A stretch of DNA of 34,483 nucleotides, taken from Eubacterium sp. (lineage in GTDB: Bacteria; Bacillota; Clostridia; Lachnospirales; Lachnospiraceae). A program made the translations under genes and the position numbers. How positions within the stretch are numbered: position 1 is the stretch's first letter; each line of letters starts with the position of its first letter. The stretch is taken from contig JAGABX010000013.1 in the NCBI GenBank assembly GCA_017614395.1, forward strand, positions 1-34,483, read 5' to 3'. Below the pieces are notes generated by a model. That model did not search any database. It was not told where the DNA came from and saw nothing but the letters and a program-made list of their open reading frames with translations. Below are positions 17,952-24,931 of this stretch, one piece after another.

Positions 17952-18263
17952 TCACATAAACTTTACCGCAGTTCCGTAAGCCATCATTTCCGCAGCACCC
18001 TCAGACAGCTCTGATGATGCATATCTCATGGCTATGACTGCGTCCGCGCCCATTCCCTGAGCCTGCTCGGTCATACGTGAAAGCGCAAGGTCTCTGGATT
18101 TAGCCATCATTTCATTGTACTTTTTCAGTTCTCCGCCGACGAGGTTTTTCAGTCCGGCACCTATATCCCTGAGTGCATTGACTGTCTGAACAGTACTTCC
18201 CTGCACCAGGCCGAGTACCTCAAATTGTTTTCCCGGAATGTCATTTGATGTTACAATTAACAT
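17952..18263 (-). CDS. YbjQ-like (DUF74) protein
   Basis: A 103-residue protein of the YbjQ/UPF0145 family, whose cellular role is not settled although the family is often labelled a heavy-metal-binding domain. Family features seen are the opening MLIVTSNDIPGKQFEVLGLVQG, a central Ala-rich helix region, and MGADAVIAMRYASS followed by YGTAVKF at the end. AGGAGG (18276-18271 on the minus strand) is 7 nt before the ATG at 18263; an ATG at 18269 is too close to it. It has its own divergent promoter and a palindrome in the leader. It converges with the ANTAR gene. Confidence 0.85.
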   Translation of the reverse strand: MLIVTSNDIPGKQFEVLGLVQGSTVQTVNALRDIGAGLKNLVGGELKKYNEMMAKSRDLALSRMTEQAQGMGADAVIAMRYASSELSEGAAEMMAYGTAVKFM

Positions 18264-18303
18264 AATCATACCTCCTAAAACAGATAATAATAAGAATATC
18301 CCA

Positions 18304-18320
18304 TGGCAGACTGTCTGCCA
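18304..18320. promoter_or_regulatory. Perfect 8-1-8 palindrome in the ybjQ-like leader
   Basis: TGGCAGAC, one T, then GTCTGCCA form a perfect inverted repeat. It lies 12 bp downstream of the -10 box of the minus-strand promoter, at or just after the transcription start, and could be an operator or a leader hairpin. No regulator is assigned. Confidence 0.55.
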
Positions 18321-18331
18321 ACTGATTATAC

Positions 18332-18360
18332 ATTTTATCATAATCAGACTGGGCGGTCAA
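18332..18360 (-). promoter_or_regulatory. Promoter for the ybjQ-like gene
   Basis: On the minus strand TTGACC (18360-18355) is followed after 17 bp by TAAAAT (18337-18332). Confidence 0.7.
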
Positions 18361-18372
18361 GGGAAATATCTA

Positions 18373-18401
18373 TTTACAATTCGGTTCTATAGGAGTATAA
18401 T
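18373..18401 (+). promoter_or_regulatory. Promoter for the flavin reductase-like gene
   Basis: TTTACA (18373-18378), 17-bp spacer and TATAAT (18396-18401), back to back with the divergent ybjQ-like promoter. Confidence 0.75.
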
Positions 18402-18450
18402 GGGAATGCTTGAAAGATGTTTAATGAATCATGAGATGGAGGTAGGACAG

Positions 18451-18921
18451 ATGACTTTTGAAACAGATATTTTTTCGCAATTTGACAAAAAGTGGGCGCT
18501 GCTCACTGCCGGCACGATCGATAATTATAATATGATGACGATCAGCTGGGGAGGCTTTGGAACTCTGTGGAGCAAGCCGGTGGCGACTGTGTATGTCAGG
18601 ACATCCAGGTATACACATGAATTTATGGACAATAATGATTATTTCACAATCAGTTTTTATCCGGAGCAGTATAAAAAGATGCTGGGAGTCATGGGGTCGA
18701 AATCCGGAAGGGATATGGATAAAATGAATGATTCAGGGATCACCGCAATGGAGGTATCCGGTTCGGTATCATTTGAGGAGGCAGAGGTAACGTTTGTTTG
18801 CAGAAAACTGTTTAAGCAGGAGCTGGCAGTAGAGAACATGCCGACAGACGTAGCAGAAAGTCTCTATGCGGGAGATGCGCCGCATGATATGTATATCGGC
18901 GAAGTGGTTGACATCATATAA
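18451..18921 (+). CDS. Flavin reductase-like, FMN-binding split-barrel protein
   Basis: A 156-residue protein of the flavin reductase-like group, expected to bind FMN and act in the cytosol on an unknown substrate. Family features include the early LLTAGTIDNYNMMTISWGG, the SKPVATVYVRTSRYTHEFM stretch, and FTISFYPEQYKKMLGVMGS, the usual FMN-phosphate region, then a GEVVDI ending. The ATG at 18451 is chosen because TGGAGGT (18437-18443) lies 7 bp before it; the open frame extends further upstream across the divergent promoter, which is not plausible coding. It is a single gene with its own promoter and terminator. Confidence 0.82.
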   Translation: MTFETDIFSQFDKKWALLTAGTIDNYNMMTISWGGFGTLWSKPVATVYVRTSRYTHEFMDNNDYFTISFYPEQYKKMLGVMGSKSGRDMDKMNDSGITAMEVSGSVSFEEAEVTFVCRKLFKQELAVENMPTDVAESLYAGDAPHDMYIGEVVDII

Positions 18922-18940
18922 CGCAGCATTGTATCGCGGG

Positions 18941-18966
18941 AAGGCTTGTGCGTGCAGGCCTTTTTT
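18941..18966 (+). terminator. Intrinsic terminator after the flavin reductase-like gene
   Basis: AAGGC (18941-18945) pairs with GCCTT (18958-18962), followed by TTTTTT (18961-18966). Confidence 0.75.
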
Positions 18967-18975
18967 GTGTATAAT
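18946..18975 (+). promoter_or_regulatory. Possible promoter for the TtcA-like gene
   Basis: A perfect TATAAT (18970-18975) directly follows the terminator. The best -35 is TTGTGC (18946-18951) at an 18-bp spacing and overlaps the terminator loop. Confidence 0.5.
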
Positions 18976-19010
18976 ATAGTCCAAAAAAGGATTGAGGAAA
19001 ATAATCATAA

Positions 19011-19844
19011 ATGAAAGAAGAAAAAAGAAAGCGTGCCGAAGAAAGCATACAGAAAAAGTTTCATAAGAAGATTTTTTCTCCATTTGCAAAGGCATGTAAG
19101 ATGTATAAGCTTATTGAAGAGGGAGACCGCATAGCAGTTTGTATTTCCGGGGGCAAGGATTCCATGCTGATGGCCAAACTTTTTCAGGAGATTAAGCGTC
19201 ATCGGCAGGTGGAATTTGAACTGACATTTCTGGTCATGGATCCGGGATACAACAAGGAAAACAGGGCGATGATAGAAAGCAACGCTGAAGCCCTCGGGAT
19301 TCCGATTACTATCTTTGAAAGCACCATATTTGATGCGGTTGATACAATAGATAAAAATCCCTGCTATATGTGCGCCAGAATGAGACGCGGTTATCTATAC
19401 AGCCATGCCAAAGAACTCGGCTGTAACAAAATAGCTCTCGGACATCACTATGACGATGTAATCGAGACAATCCTCATGGGCATGATATACGGAGCGCAGA
19501 TTCAGACTATGATGCCCAAACTTCACAGCACGAACTTCGAGGGCATGGAGCTTATCAGACCACTTTATTTGGTCAGAGAAGCCGATATATGTGCGTGGCG
19601 GGACTACAATGAACTGAAATTTCTTCAGTGTGCCTGCCATTTTACGGAGACCTGTGCCACCTGTCATGAGGATGGCACTACATCGAGCAAGCGATTGGAG
19701 ACAAAAAGAATAATTGCGGAGCTAAAAAAAACCAATCCTTATATTGAGACGAACATTTTTAACAGTGTTTCAAATGTACATCTGGATACCGTAATTGAGT
19801 ACAAGAAGGACGGCGTGAGACACAATTTTTTGGATGAGTATTAA
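19011..19844 (+). CDS. TtcA-like PP-loop ATPase (tRNA thiolation family)
   Basis: A 277-residue member of the TtcA/TtuA group, enzymes that adenylate and thiolate a tRNA base using an Fe-S cluster. The PP-loop SGGKDS is at 46-51. The CYMC pair (Cys118, Cys121) matches the cluster-binding CxxC, and a second Cys group lies at 207-218 (CACHFTETCATC). ALGHHYDDVIET is the conserved central motif. Whether it makes 2-thiocytidine or modifies another position or substrate cannot be decided. The ribosome binding site is weak. It is followed after 9 bp by a radical SAM gene whose AAGGAGG overlaps its stop codon, so the two are co-transcribed. Confidence 0.82.
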   Translation: MKEEKRKRAEESIQKKFHKKIFSPFAKACKMYKLIEEGDRIAVCISGGKDSMLMAKLFQEIKRHRQVEFELTFLVMDPGYNKENRAMIESNAEALGIPITIFESTIFDAVDTIDKNPCYMCARMRRGYLYSHAKELGCNKIALGHHYDDVIETILMGMIYGAQIQTMMPKLHSTNFEGMELIRPLYLVREADICAWRDYNELKFLQCACHFTETCATCHEDGTTSSKRLETKRIIAELKKTNPYIETNIFNSVSNVHLDTVIEYKKDGVRHNFLDEY

Positions 19845-19853
19845 GGAGGTTTA

Positions 19854-21020
19854 ATGAAAGCGGCGAGCATACTGATCAAACCGGCTTCAGCCAATTGTAA
19901 CATCGATTGTAAATACTGTTTTTATAAATGTCTCAGTGAAAACCGTGAGCGGTACAGTCTCGGTTTTATGAGTGAAGATACACTGGAGACACTGATTAAA
20001 CGCGCCTTTGAATACGTGGAGGAATCGATCACGTTCGCGTTTCAGGGTGGTGAGCCGATGCTGGCCGGCTTGGACTTTTTCAAAAAAGCATTTAAACTTC
20101 AGAGTAAATATAATACCAAAAACATCCGTATTGAAAACACGATCCAGACCAATGCGCTGTTGGTTGACAGGGAGTGGGCACAGTTTTTTGCTGAGAACAA
20201 TATCCTCCTCGGTGTTTCGCTGGACGGGCCGGCCGAGTTGCATGATGCCTATCGCAGGGATACAGCGGGCAACCCGACATTTGACCGGGTGATGGAATCG
20301 ATCGCAATACTGAACGAGTGCGGAGTTAACTACAATATCCTCACGGTCGTCACATCGAAAACCTGTGAACATGCGGCAGACCTGTATGCGTTCTACCGAC
20401 GGAATCATTTTCCCTATGTGCAGCTGATCCCGTGTATGGATGAACTCCATCGTGATGATGAACAAAACGTCAACCGGTTTGCTGTTGGCCCGGAAAAATA
20501 CGGTGCATTTTTATGTGAGTTTTTTGATAAATGGTATTGGGATTTTGATCGCGGATACCGGATGGAACACGGGCAGAAAATGCCGCCGTTGGATGTACGC
20601 TTTTTCTCAAACCTGGCACAGATGGCCGCAGGTTATCCGGCTGAGGAATGCGGTATGTGCGGCCATTGCACCTGCTATATGGTGGTGGAGGGAGACGGCA
20701 GCGTATATCCCTGTGATTTTTATTGCACGGATGAATGGAAGCTCGGTACGGTGGCGGAGCGATTCAGCGATCTGGTCGCATCGGAAAAAGCAACCGAGTT
20801 CGTCCGTCTGTCCGAGACACTGCCTGATGAGTGCAGAGCCTGCGAGCATCTCTCACTCTGCCGCGGCGGATGCCGTCGCTGGCGCGAGACCGGTGTTGCC
20901 GGTCATTTCAATGTCAACTACCTCTGCCCTGCATACAAGGTGTTTTTTCCGCATGCGCGAAAGACTATTGATAAACTTGCCGGGATCATTCTGGATACAT
21001 ACGGGACGAAGATGTGTTAG
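19854..21020 (+). CDS. Radical SAM/SPASM protein, anaerobic sulfatase-maturase type
   Basis: The 388-residue protein has the radical SAM motif CNIDCKYC (Cys15, 19, 22), QGGEPMLAG, and a C-terminal SPASM region with Cys clusters (CGMCGHCTCYMVVEGDGSVYPC about residues 262-283, then CRACEHLSLCRGGC, and a last Cys in YLCPAYK). This arrangement is typical of enzymes converting an active-site Cys or Ser of sulfatases to formylglycine. No sulfatase is encoded in the window, so the substrate could be elsewhere or different. It shares an operon with the TtcA-like gene, and its 3' end overlaps the convergent dtxR-family gene by 35 bp. Confidence 0.85.
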   Translation: MKAASILIKPASANCNIDCKYCFYKCLSENRERYSLGFMSEDTLETLIKRAFEYVEESITFAFQGGEPMLAGLDFFKKAFKLQSKYNTKNIRIENTIQTNALLVDREWAQFFAENNILLGVSLDGPAELHDAYRRDTAGNPTFDRVMESIAILNECGVNYNILTVVTSKTCEHAADLYAFYRRNHFPYVQLIPCMDELHRDDEQNVNRFAVGPEKYGAFLCEFFDKWYWDFDRGYRMEHGQKMPPLDVRFFSNLAQMAAGYPAEECGMCGHCTCYMVVEGDGSVYPCDFYCTDEWKLGTVAERFSDLVASEKATEFVRLSETLPDECRACEHLSLCRGGCRRWRETGVAGHFNVNYLCPAYKVFFPHARKTIDKLAGIILDTYGTKMC

Positions 21021-21384
21021 TGAATTCTTTATAGTGCGCTTTGATCGCATCAAATGTCTTATCACTGATATAATGCTCAACGCGGCAGGCATCCTCTGCC
21101 GCTGTTTTTTCATCGACACCGAGTTTGGTGAACATTGCCGTGAGTACGGTGTGACGCTCATATATATTTTTTGCAAGGATTTCTCCGGCTTTAGTCAGCT
21201 TTATACATCCATCGGAATCTTTTTTTATTAGACCTTCGTCTTTCAAAAGTCCAAGTCCGCGACTGACGGAGGGCTTCGAATATCCCATGTATTCTCCAAT
21301 GTCTATTGCACGAACCTTATCGGATTCCTGCGAAAGAACAAATATCGTTTCGATATACATTTCTCCTGATTCCTGAAGTGCCAT
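20986..21384 (-). CDS. DtxR/MntR-family metal-dependent regulator
   Basis: A 132-residue repressor-type protein with an N-terminal winged helix (about 8-65; recognition region MGYSKPSVSRGLGLLKDEG) and a metal-binding/dimerisation domain (ERHTVLTAMFTKLGVDEKTAAEDACRVEHYISD). There is no SH3-like third domain, as in MntR-size members. The ATG at 21384 has AGGAGG just before it. It is divergent from the feo operon, and TTAGC/GCTAA dyads fill the shared upstream region, so iron is the likely signal; manganese remains possible. It probably represses feo and perhaps itself. Its last 35 bp overlap the convergent radical SAM gene. Confidence 0.9.
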   Translation of the reverse strand: MALQESGEMYIETIFVLSQESDKVRAIDIGEYMGYSKPSVSRGLGLLKDEGLIKKDSDGCIKLTKAGEILAKNIYERHTVLTAMFTKLGVDEKTAAEDACRVEHYISDKTFDAIKAHYKEFTNTSSSRMYPE

Positions 21385-21410
21385 GTTAATCCTCCTATTT
21401 TGAAAAGTGA

Positions 21411-21424
21411 TTAGCAAAAGCTTA
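21411..21424. promoter_or_regulatory. Weak DtxR-type dyad at the regulator's start site
   Basis: TTAGC-AAAA-GCTTA, one mismatch from a perfect dyad, lies just downstream of the minus-strand -10 box, fitting autoregulation. Confidence 0.5.
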
Positions 21425-21431
21425 CTATTTC

Positions 21432-21460
21432 ATAATAAAGGAAATGTATGTGAATTTCAA
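21432..21460 (-). promoter_or_regulatory. Promoter for the DtxR-family gene
   Basis: On the minus strand TTGAAA (21460-21455), 17-bp spacer and TATTAT (21437-21432). Confidence 0.7.
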
Positions 21461-21489
21461 GGATTTTTTAAAAATAATTCAAAAAACAC

Positions 21490-21518
21490 TTGACAAGTTA
21501 GCATGTGCTAATTATAAT
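21490..21518 (+). promoter_or_regulatory. feo promoter with a dyad operator in the spacer
   Basis: Consensus TTGACA (21490-21495) and TATAAT (21513-21518), 17 bp apart. The spacer contains the perfect dyad TTAGCA-TG-TGCTAA (21498-21511), so a bound repressor would block RNA polymerase directly. Confidence 0.88.
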
Positions 21519-21523
21519 AATAG

Positions 21524-21552
21524 TCGGTTAGGGTTCGCTAACCGATATTTTT
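21524..21552 (+). promoter_or_regulatory. Second feo dyad, also a terminator-like hairpin
   Basis: TCGGTTAG (21524-21531) pairs perfectly with CTAACCGA (21538-21545). The core GGTTAG/CTAACC matches the DtxR/IdeR operator style. Because it lies at the expected RNA start and is followed by TATTTTTT, the same bases could also fold as an early terminator in the transcript. Confidence 0.7.
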
Positions 21553-21561
21553 TGCCTATGA

Positions 21562-21579
21562 GGTTAGCGTTTGCTAACC
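21562..21579. promoter_or_regulatory. Third feo dyad (DtxR-type operator)
   Basis: GGTTAGC-GTTT-GCTAACC is a perfect 7-4-7 inverted repeat, just before the feoA ribosome binding site. Centres of the three feo dyads are 30 and 36 bp apart. Confidence 0.75.
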
Positions 21580-21600
21580 AAAACGAACGGGAGGAAACCT

Positions 21601-21813
21601 ATGATGCCGCTGGTTTATGCAGAAATCGGGAAACCGCAGATCATCAAAAAAACAGGCGGAAGCCCCGAGATTAAAAAACATCTTGAAGACCTTGGCTTCT
21701 GCGTCGGCTCTCAGGTGAGCGTGGTAAGCTCGCTCGGTGAGAACCTGATCGTAAAAGTGAAGGAAAGCAGGGTCGCCGTCAGCGATGAGCTGGCAAGAAA
21801 GATAATGGTTTAG
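21601..21813 (+). CDS. feoA: FeoA domain protein (first copy)
   Basis: A 70-residue SH3-like FeoA protein, a small cytosolic partner of the ferrous iron transporter FeoB. The family pattern is seen in KKHLEDLGFCVGSQVSVVSSLGENLIVKVKESRVAVS and the terminal RKIMV. The ATG at 21601 follows GGGAGG; an earlier in-frame start would read through the operator region. It is the first gene of the feo operon, 19 bp before a second feoA. Confidence 0.9.
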   Translation: MMPLVYAEIGKPQIIKKTGGSPEIKKHLEDLGFCVGSQVSVVSSLGENLIVKVKESRVAVSDELARKIMV

Positions 21814-21832
21814 ATAACAGGAGGACGCTAAA

Positions 21833-22060
21833 GTGAAAACACTCAGAGATGTAAAAGTCGGAGACCGGGCAACAGTCGTGAAGTTGCATGGTGAGGGCGC
21901 TGTGAAGCGAAGGATCATGGACATGGGAATCACCAAAAATACCGAGGTATTTGTGCGCAAGGTAGCACCACTCGGAGACCCCATCGAGGTCACGGTCAGA
22001 AACTATGAACTGTCGCTTCGCAAAGCGGATGCTGAGATGATTGAAGTGGGGGAGGTGTAA
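21833..22060 (+). CDS. feoA: FeoA domain protein (second copy)
   Basis: A 75-residue FeoA protein with the classic VGDRATVVKLHGEGAVKRRIMDMGI, then PLGDPIEVTVRNYELSLRKADAEMI. It begins with GTG behind AGGAGG. It differs clearly from the first copy, so the two probably serve distinct roles in the Feo complex rather than being a recent duplication. It ends 2 bp before feoB. Confidence 0.93.
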   Translation: MKTLRDVKVGDRATVVKLHGEGAVKRRIMDMGITKNTEVFVRKVAPLGDPIEVTVRNYELSLRKADAEMIEVGEV

Positions 22061-22062
22061 AC

Positions 22063-24474
22063 ATGGCTATTCGTATCGCACTTGCAGGTAATCCCAACAG
22101 CGGAAAAACCACACTTTTTAATGCACTTACCGGCTCCAATCAGTTTGTCGGAAACTGGCCGGGAGTAACAGTAGAGAAAAAGGAAGGAAAACTCAAGAAG
22201 CACGATGATGTGACGATTACGGATCTTCCGGGTATCTATTCGCTTTCCCCATACACTCTGGAGGAAGTCGTTGCCAGGAATTACCTGATCAGCGAGCGTC
22301 CGGATGCTATCCTGAACATCATAGACGGAACAAACCTTGAAAGGAATCTGTACCTGACTACGCAGTTGATCGAGCTGGGAATCCCGGTCGTTGTGGCCGT
22401 CAACATGATCGATATCGTTAGGAAAAACGGGGATCAGATCAATATAAATGATCTGTCTGACAAGCTCGGATGCGCGGTTTTGGACATATCCGCGCTGAAG
22501 GGAGAAAAGACCATGGAAGCTGCTGAGGCAGCGATCAAGGCAGCGCTTGCTGCGAAGAGTGTTCCAATGCATACATTCTCGGGTCCTGTAGAGCATGCAC
22601 TCGCCCATATAGAAGAGGCGGTTGTACATGAGATGCCTGAGGAACAGCAAAGATGGTACGCCATCAAGATCTTTGAGCGTGATGACAAGGTGCTCGAGCA
22701 GATGAATATACCATCGGATACGATGGCTCATATTGAAAAAGATATCAAAGCGGCGGAAACAGAGCTTGACGATGATTCGGAAAGCATCATCACCAATGAG
22801 AGATACATATACATCGCTGAAGTGATCAAGTCCTGCTACAAAAAGAAAAATGCGGGCAAAGCATCGACTTCTGATAAGATAGATAAGGTTGTTACCAATC
22901 GATTCCTGGGACTGCCGATATTTGCGGCCATTATGTTTTTGGTATACTGGATTGCTATGGTCGGCGTCGGAGCGCCGGCTACTGACTGGGCAAACGACGG
23001 GCTTTTCGGAGATGGCTTCCATCTGTTCGGCATGGACGGAGGATATGAAGAAATCGCTGAGGAATACGCTGATGCATCAGCTATTGTAGACGGTTATGAT
23101 GCGTATGTGGAGGAAAAAGGATCTGCTCCGACGGGAGACTTCACATATACCATTGAAGACGAAGAAACGCTGGAAATAACTGAGGAAACAGCATCACTTG
23201 ATGATTACAAGGAAGCTAAAGAAACAGTAGATAAAATCGGTGAGGAACCCGATCCGGCGGATTACGGCACATGGGTTCCGGGGATCCCGTCTCTGGTTGA
23301 ATCGGGACTTGATTCTGCAGGCGCTGCCGACTGGCTGAAAGGACTTATCCTTGACGGTATCGTTGCGGGTGTCGGCGCAGTACTTGGGTTTGTTCCACAG
23401 ATGCTGGTATTATTCCTGATGCTTGCATTTTTGGAAGCGTGTGGTTATATGGCGAGAATCGCCTTTGTACTTGACAGGATTTTCAGGAAATTCGGTTTGT
23501 CAGGAAAATCATTTATCCCGATGCTTGTCGGTGTCGGTTGTGGTGTTCCGGGTGTCATGGCCAGCCGTACGATAGAAAATGAACGAGACAGGCGAATGAC
23601 CATCATGACTACAACCTTTATCCCCTGTGGGGCCAAGGTTCCATTTATTGCCATGATCGCCGGTGCGATCTTCGGTGGCAGCGCATGGGTTTCCACATCG
23701 GCATACTTTATCGGAATGGCGGCAATCGTGATTTCCGGTATCATGCTGAAAAAGACAAAGATGTTTTCCGGTGATCCTGCACCGTTCGTCATGGAGCTTC
23801 CTGCTTATCACATGCCGACTCTTGGCAATGTCTTGAGATCCATGTGGGAAAGGGGCTGGTCATTTATTAAAAAGGCCGGTACCATCATCCTGCTTTCAAC
23901 TATCGTGGTCTGGTTTACATCCAATTTCGGATTCGCAGATGACGGCTTTAGGATGCTCGAAGAAAGCGAACTTGAATTATCGATTCTTGCAAAGATCGGA
24001 AATGTCATATCGTGGATATTTGCTCCTCTCGGCTGGGGAAACTGGCAGGCAACTGTCGCATCGATCACCGGCCTTGTGGCAAAGGAAAACATCGTCGGGA
24101 CCATGGGCATCCTCTACGGCGGAGGGGATCTGACAGCATGGCAGTCGTTGGCAGCAGCATTTACAGGCATCACCGGATTCTCGTTCCTTGTTTTCAACCT
24201 TTTGTGTGCACCGTGTTTCGCAGCGATCGGAGCGATTAAACGAGAAATGAACAGTGCCAAGTGGACCTGGTTCGCCATCGGCTACCAGTGCGGATTTGCA
24301 TATGTGGTTGCGCTAATGATCACTCAGTTCGGCAATATTTTTACAGGAGAAATAAATGTGATCGGTCTTATCGCGGCCGGGTTGCTTTTGATAGGGATCC
24401 TATATATGATTTTCATTAAGAAATATAAGGAAGCTGACAGATTGGAAATAGCAGCTTCAGCATCTCGAAAATGA
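22063..24474 (+). CDS. feoB: Ferrous iron transporter FeoB
   Basis: An 803-residue membrane protein for ferrous iron uptake. The N-terminal GTPase domain has GNPNSGKTTLFN (9-20), the NWPGVTVEKKEG switch, DLPGIYSL (54-61) and NMID (114-117), then a helical domain to about 280. The membrane part carries two Gate regions (GFVPQMLVLFLMLAFLEACGYMARIAF and SFIKKAGTIILLSTIVVWF areas) with the conserved LVGVGCGVPGVMASRTIE. An acidic segment of about 75 residues (327-403) lies between the first and second membrane helices and should face outside the cell. GGGGGAGGTG precedes the ATG. Confidence 0.95.
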   Translation: MAIRIALAGNPNSGKTTLFNALTGSNQFVGNWPGVTVEKKEGKLKKHDDVTITDLPGIYSLSPYTLEEVVARNYLISERPDAILNIIDGTNLERNLYLTTQLIELGIPVVVAVNMIDIVRKNGDQININDLSDKLGCAVLDISALKGEKTMEAAEAAIKAALAAKSVPMHTFSGPVEHALAHIEEAVVHEMPEEQQRWYAIKIFERDDKVLEQMNIPSDTMAHIEKDIKAAETELDDDSESIITNERYIYIAEVIKSCYKKKNAGKASTSDKIDKVVTNRFLGLPIFAAIMFLVYWIAMVGVGAPATDWANDGLFGDGFHLFGMDGGYEEIAEEYADASAIVDGYDAYVEEKGSAPTGDFTYTIEDEETLEITEETASLDDYKEAKETVDKIGEEPDPADYGTWVPGIPSLVESGLDSAGAADWLKGLILDGIVAGVGAVLGFVPQMLVLFLMLAFLEACGYMARIAFVLDRIFRKFGLSGKSFIPMLVGVGCGVPGVMASRTIENERDRRMTIMTTTFIPCGAKVPFIAMIAGAIFGGSAWVSTSAYFIGMAAIVISGIMLKKTKMFSGDPAPFVMELPAYHMPTLGNVLRSMWERGWSFIKKAGTIILLSTIVVWFTSNFGFADDGFRMLEESELELSILAKIGNVISWIFAPLGWGNWQATVASITGLVAKENIVGTMGILYGGGDLTAWQSLAAAFTGITGFSFLVFNLLCAPCFAAIGAIKREMNSAKWTWFAIGYQCGFAYVVALMITQFGNIFTGEINVIGLIAAGLLLIGILYMIFIKKYKEADRLEIAASASRK

Positions 24475-24489
24475 GGGGGGTGAGAAAAC

Positions 24490-24699
24490 ATGATCTCATG
24501 GATAACGGAAAATATTGGCACGATTATTATAACGCTCTTACTCATTTTGCTTGTTGTGGTAATAATCCGTTCGATGGTAAATCATAAAAAACGTGGGATT
24601 TCATCATGCGGTGGGAACTGTGCAGGCTGTAAAGCCTGTAGAAATCCTGTAAAATCGGACGATAACGACAAGCAGTATGATAAGGAAAAAATGTGTTGA
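24490..24699 (+). CDS. FeoB-associated Cys-rich membrane protein
   Basis: A 69-residue protein with one N-terminal membrane helix (about 8-27) and a cytosolic Cys motif, CGGNCAGCKAC (about 40-50), characteristic of the small protein often encoded after feoB. Its role in iron delivery is assumed, not established. GGGGGGTGAG precedes the ATG. Last gene of the feo operon. Confidence 0.9.
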   Translation: MISWITENIGTIIITLLLILLVVVIIRSMVNHKKRGISSCGGNCAGCKACRNPVKSDDNDKQYDKEKMC

Positions 24700-24723
24700 T
24701 TTTTCAGGGGAAAATGGTATAAT
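24696..24723 (+). promoter_or_regulatory. Promoter for the antitoxin/Fic pair
   Basis: TTGATT (24696-24701), 16-bp spacer and TATAAT (24718-24723), overlapping the stop codon of the preceding gene. Confidence 0.65.
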
Positions 24724-24763
24724 AAAAATGTAAACACTACGCTATGAAGAGAGGTGAAGGATT

Positions 24764-24928
24764 ATGACAAATGCGCAGGCATGGGATTATGCAGTTGGCA
24801 TGATCAGAGTTGATGGTTTAGAGCCGACCAGAGAATTTAAAGAATACATAGAAAAAGAAAAGCGTGGTGAGGTCACCATGAGCGACGTAAAGCAATACCT
24901 GGATAAGAGATACAAAGTTAAGGACTGA
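24764..24928 (+). CDS. VbhA-like antitoxin
   Basis: A 54-residue protein, MTNAQAWDYAVGMIRVDGLE at its start, then PTREFKEYIEKEKRGEVT and a Lys-rich helix ending. This is the pattern of VbhA-type Fic antitoxins, whose single inhibitory helix blocks ATP binding by the Fic active site. The class motif [S/T]xxxE[G/N] appears here as MIRVDG, so Met and Asp replace the two key positions; similar variants may exist in Clostridia. AGAGAGGTGAAGG precedes the ATG. It ends 3 bp before the Fic reading frame, the normal arrangement for these pairs. Confidence 0.85.
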   Translation: MTNAQAWDYAVGMIRVDGLEPTREFKEYIEKEKRGEVTMSDVKQYLDKRYKVKD

Positions 24929-24931
24929 TCC

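Noticed and set aside
18238-18450. N-terminal extension of the flavin reductase-like protein
   Set aside because: It would cross the divergent promoters and the start of the ybjQ-like gene; the ATG at 18451 has a clear ribosome binding site.
20440-21231. 263-codon plus-strand frame overlapping the radical SAM and dtxR-family genes
   Set aside because: It is out of frame with the SPASM cysteine region, which is clearly real, and its translation shows no recognisable family.
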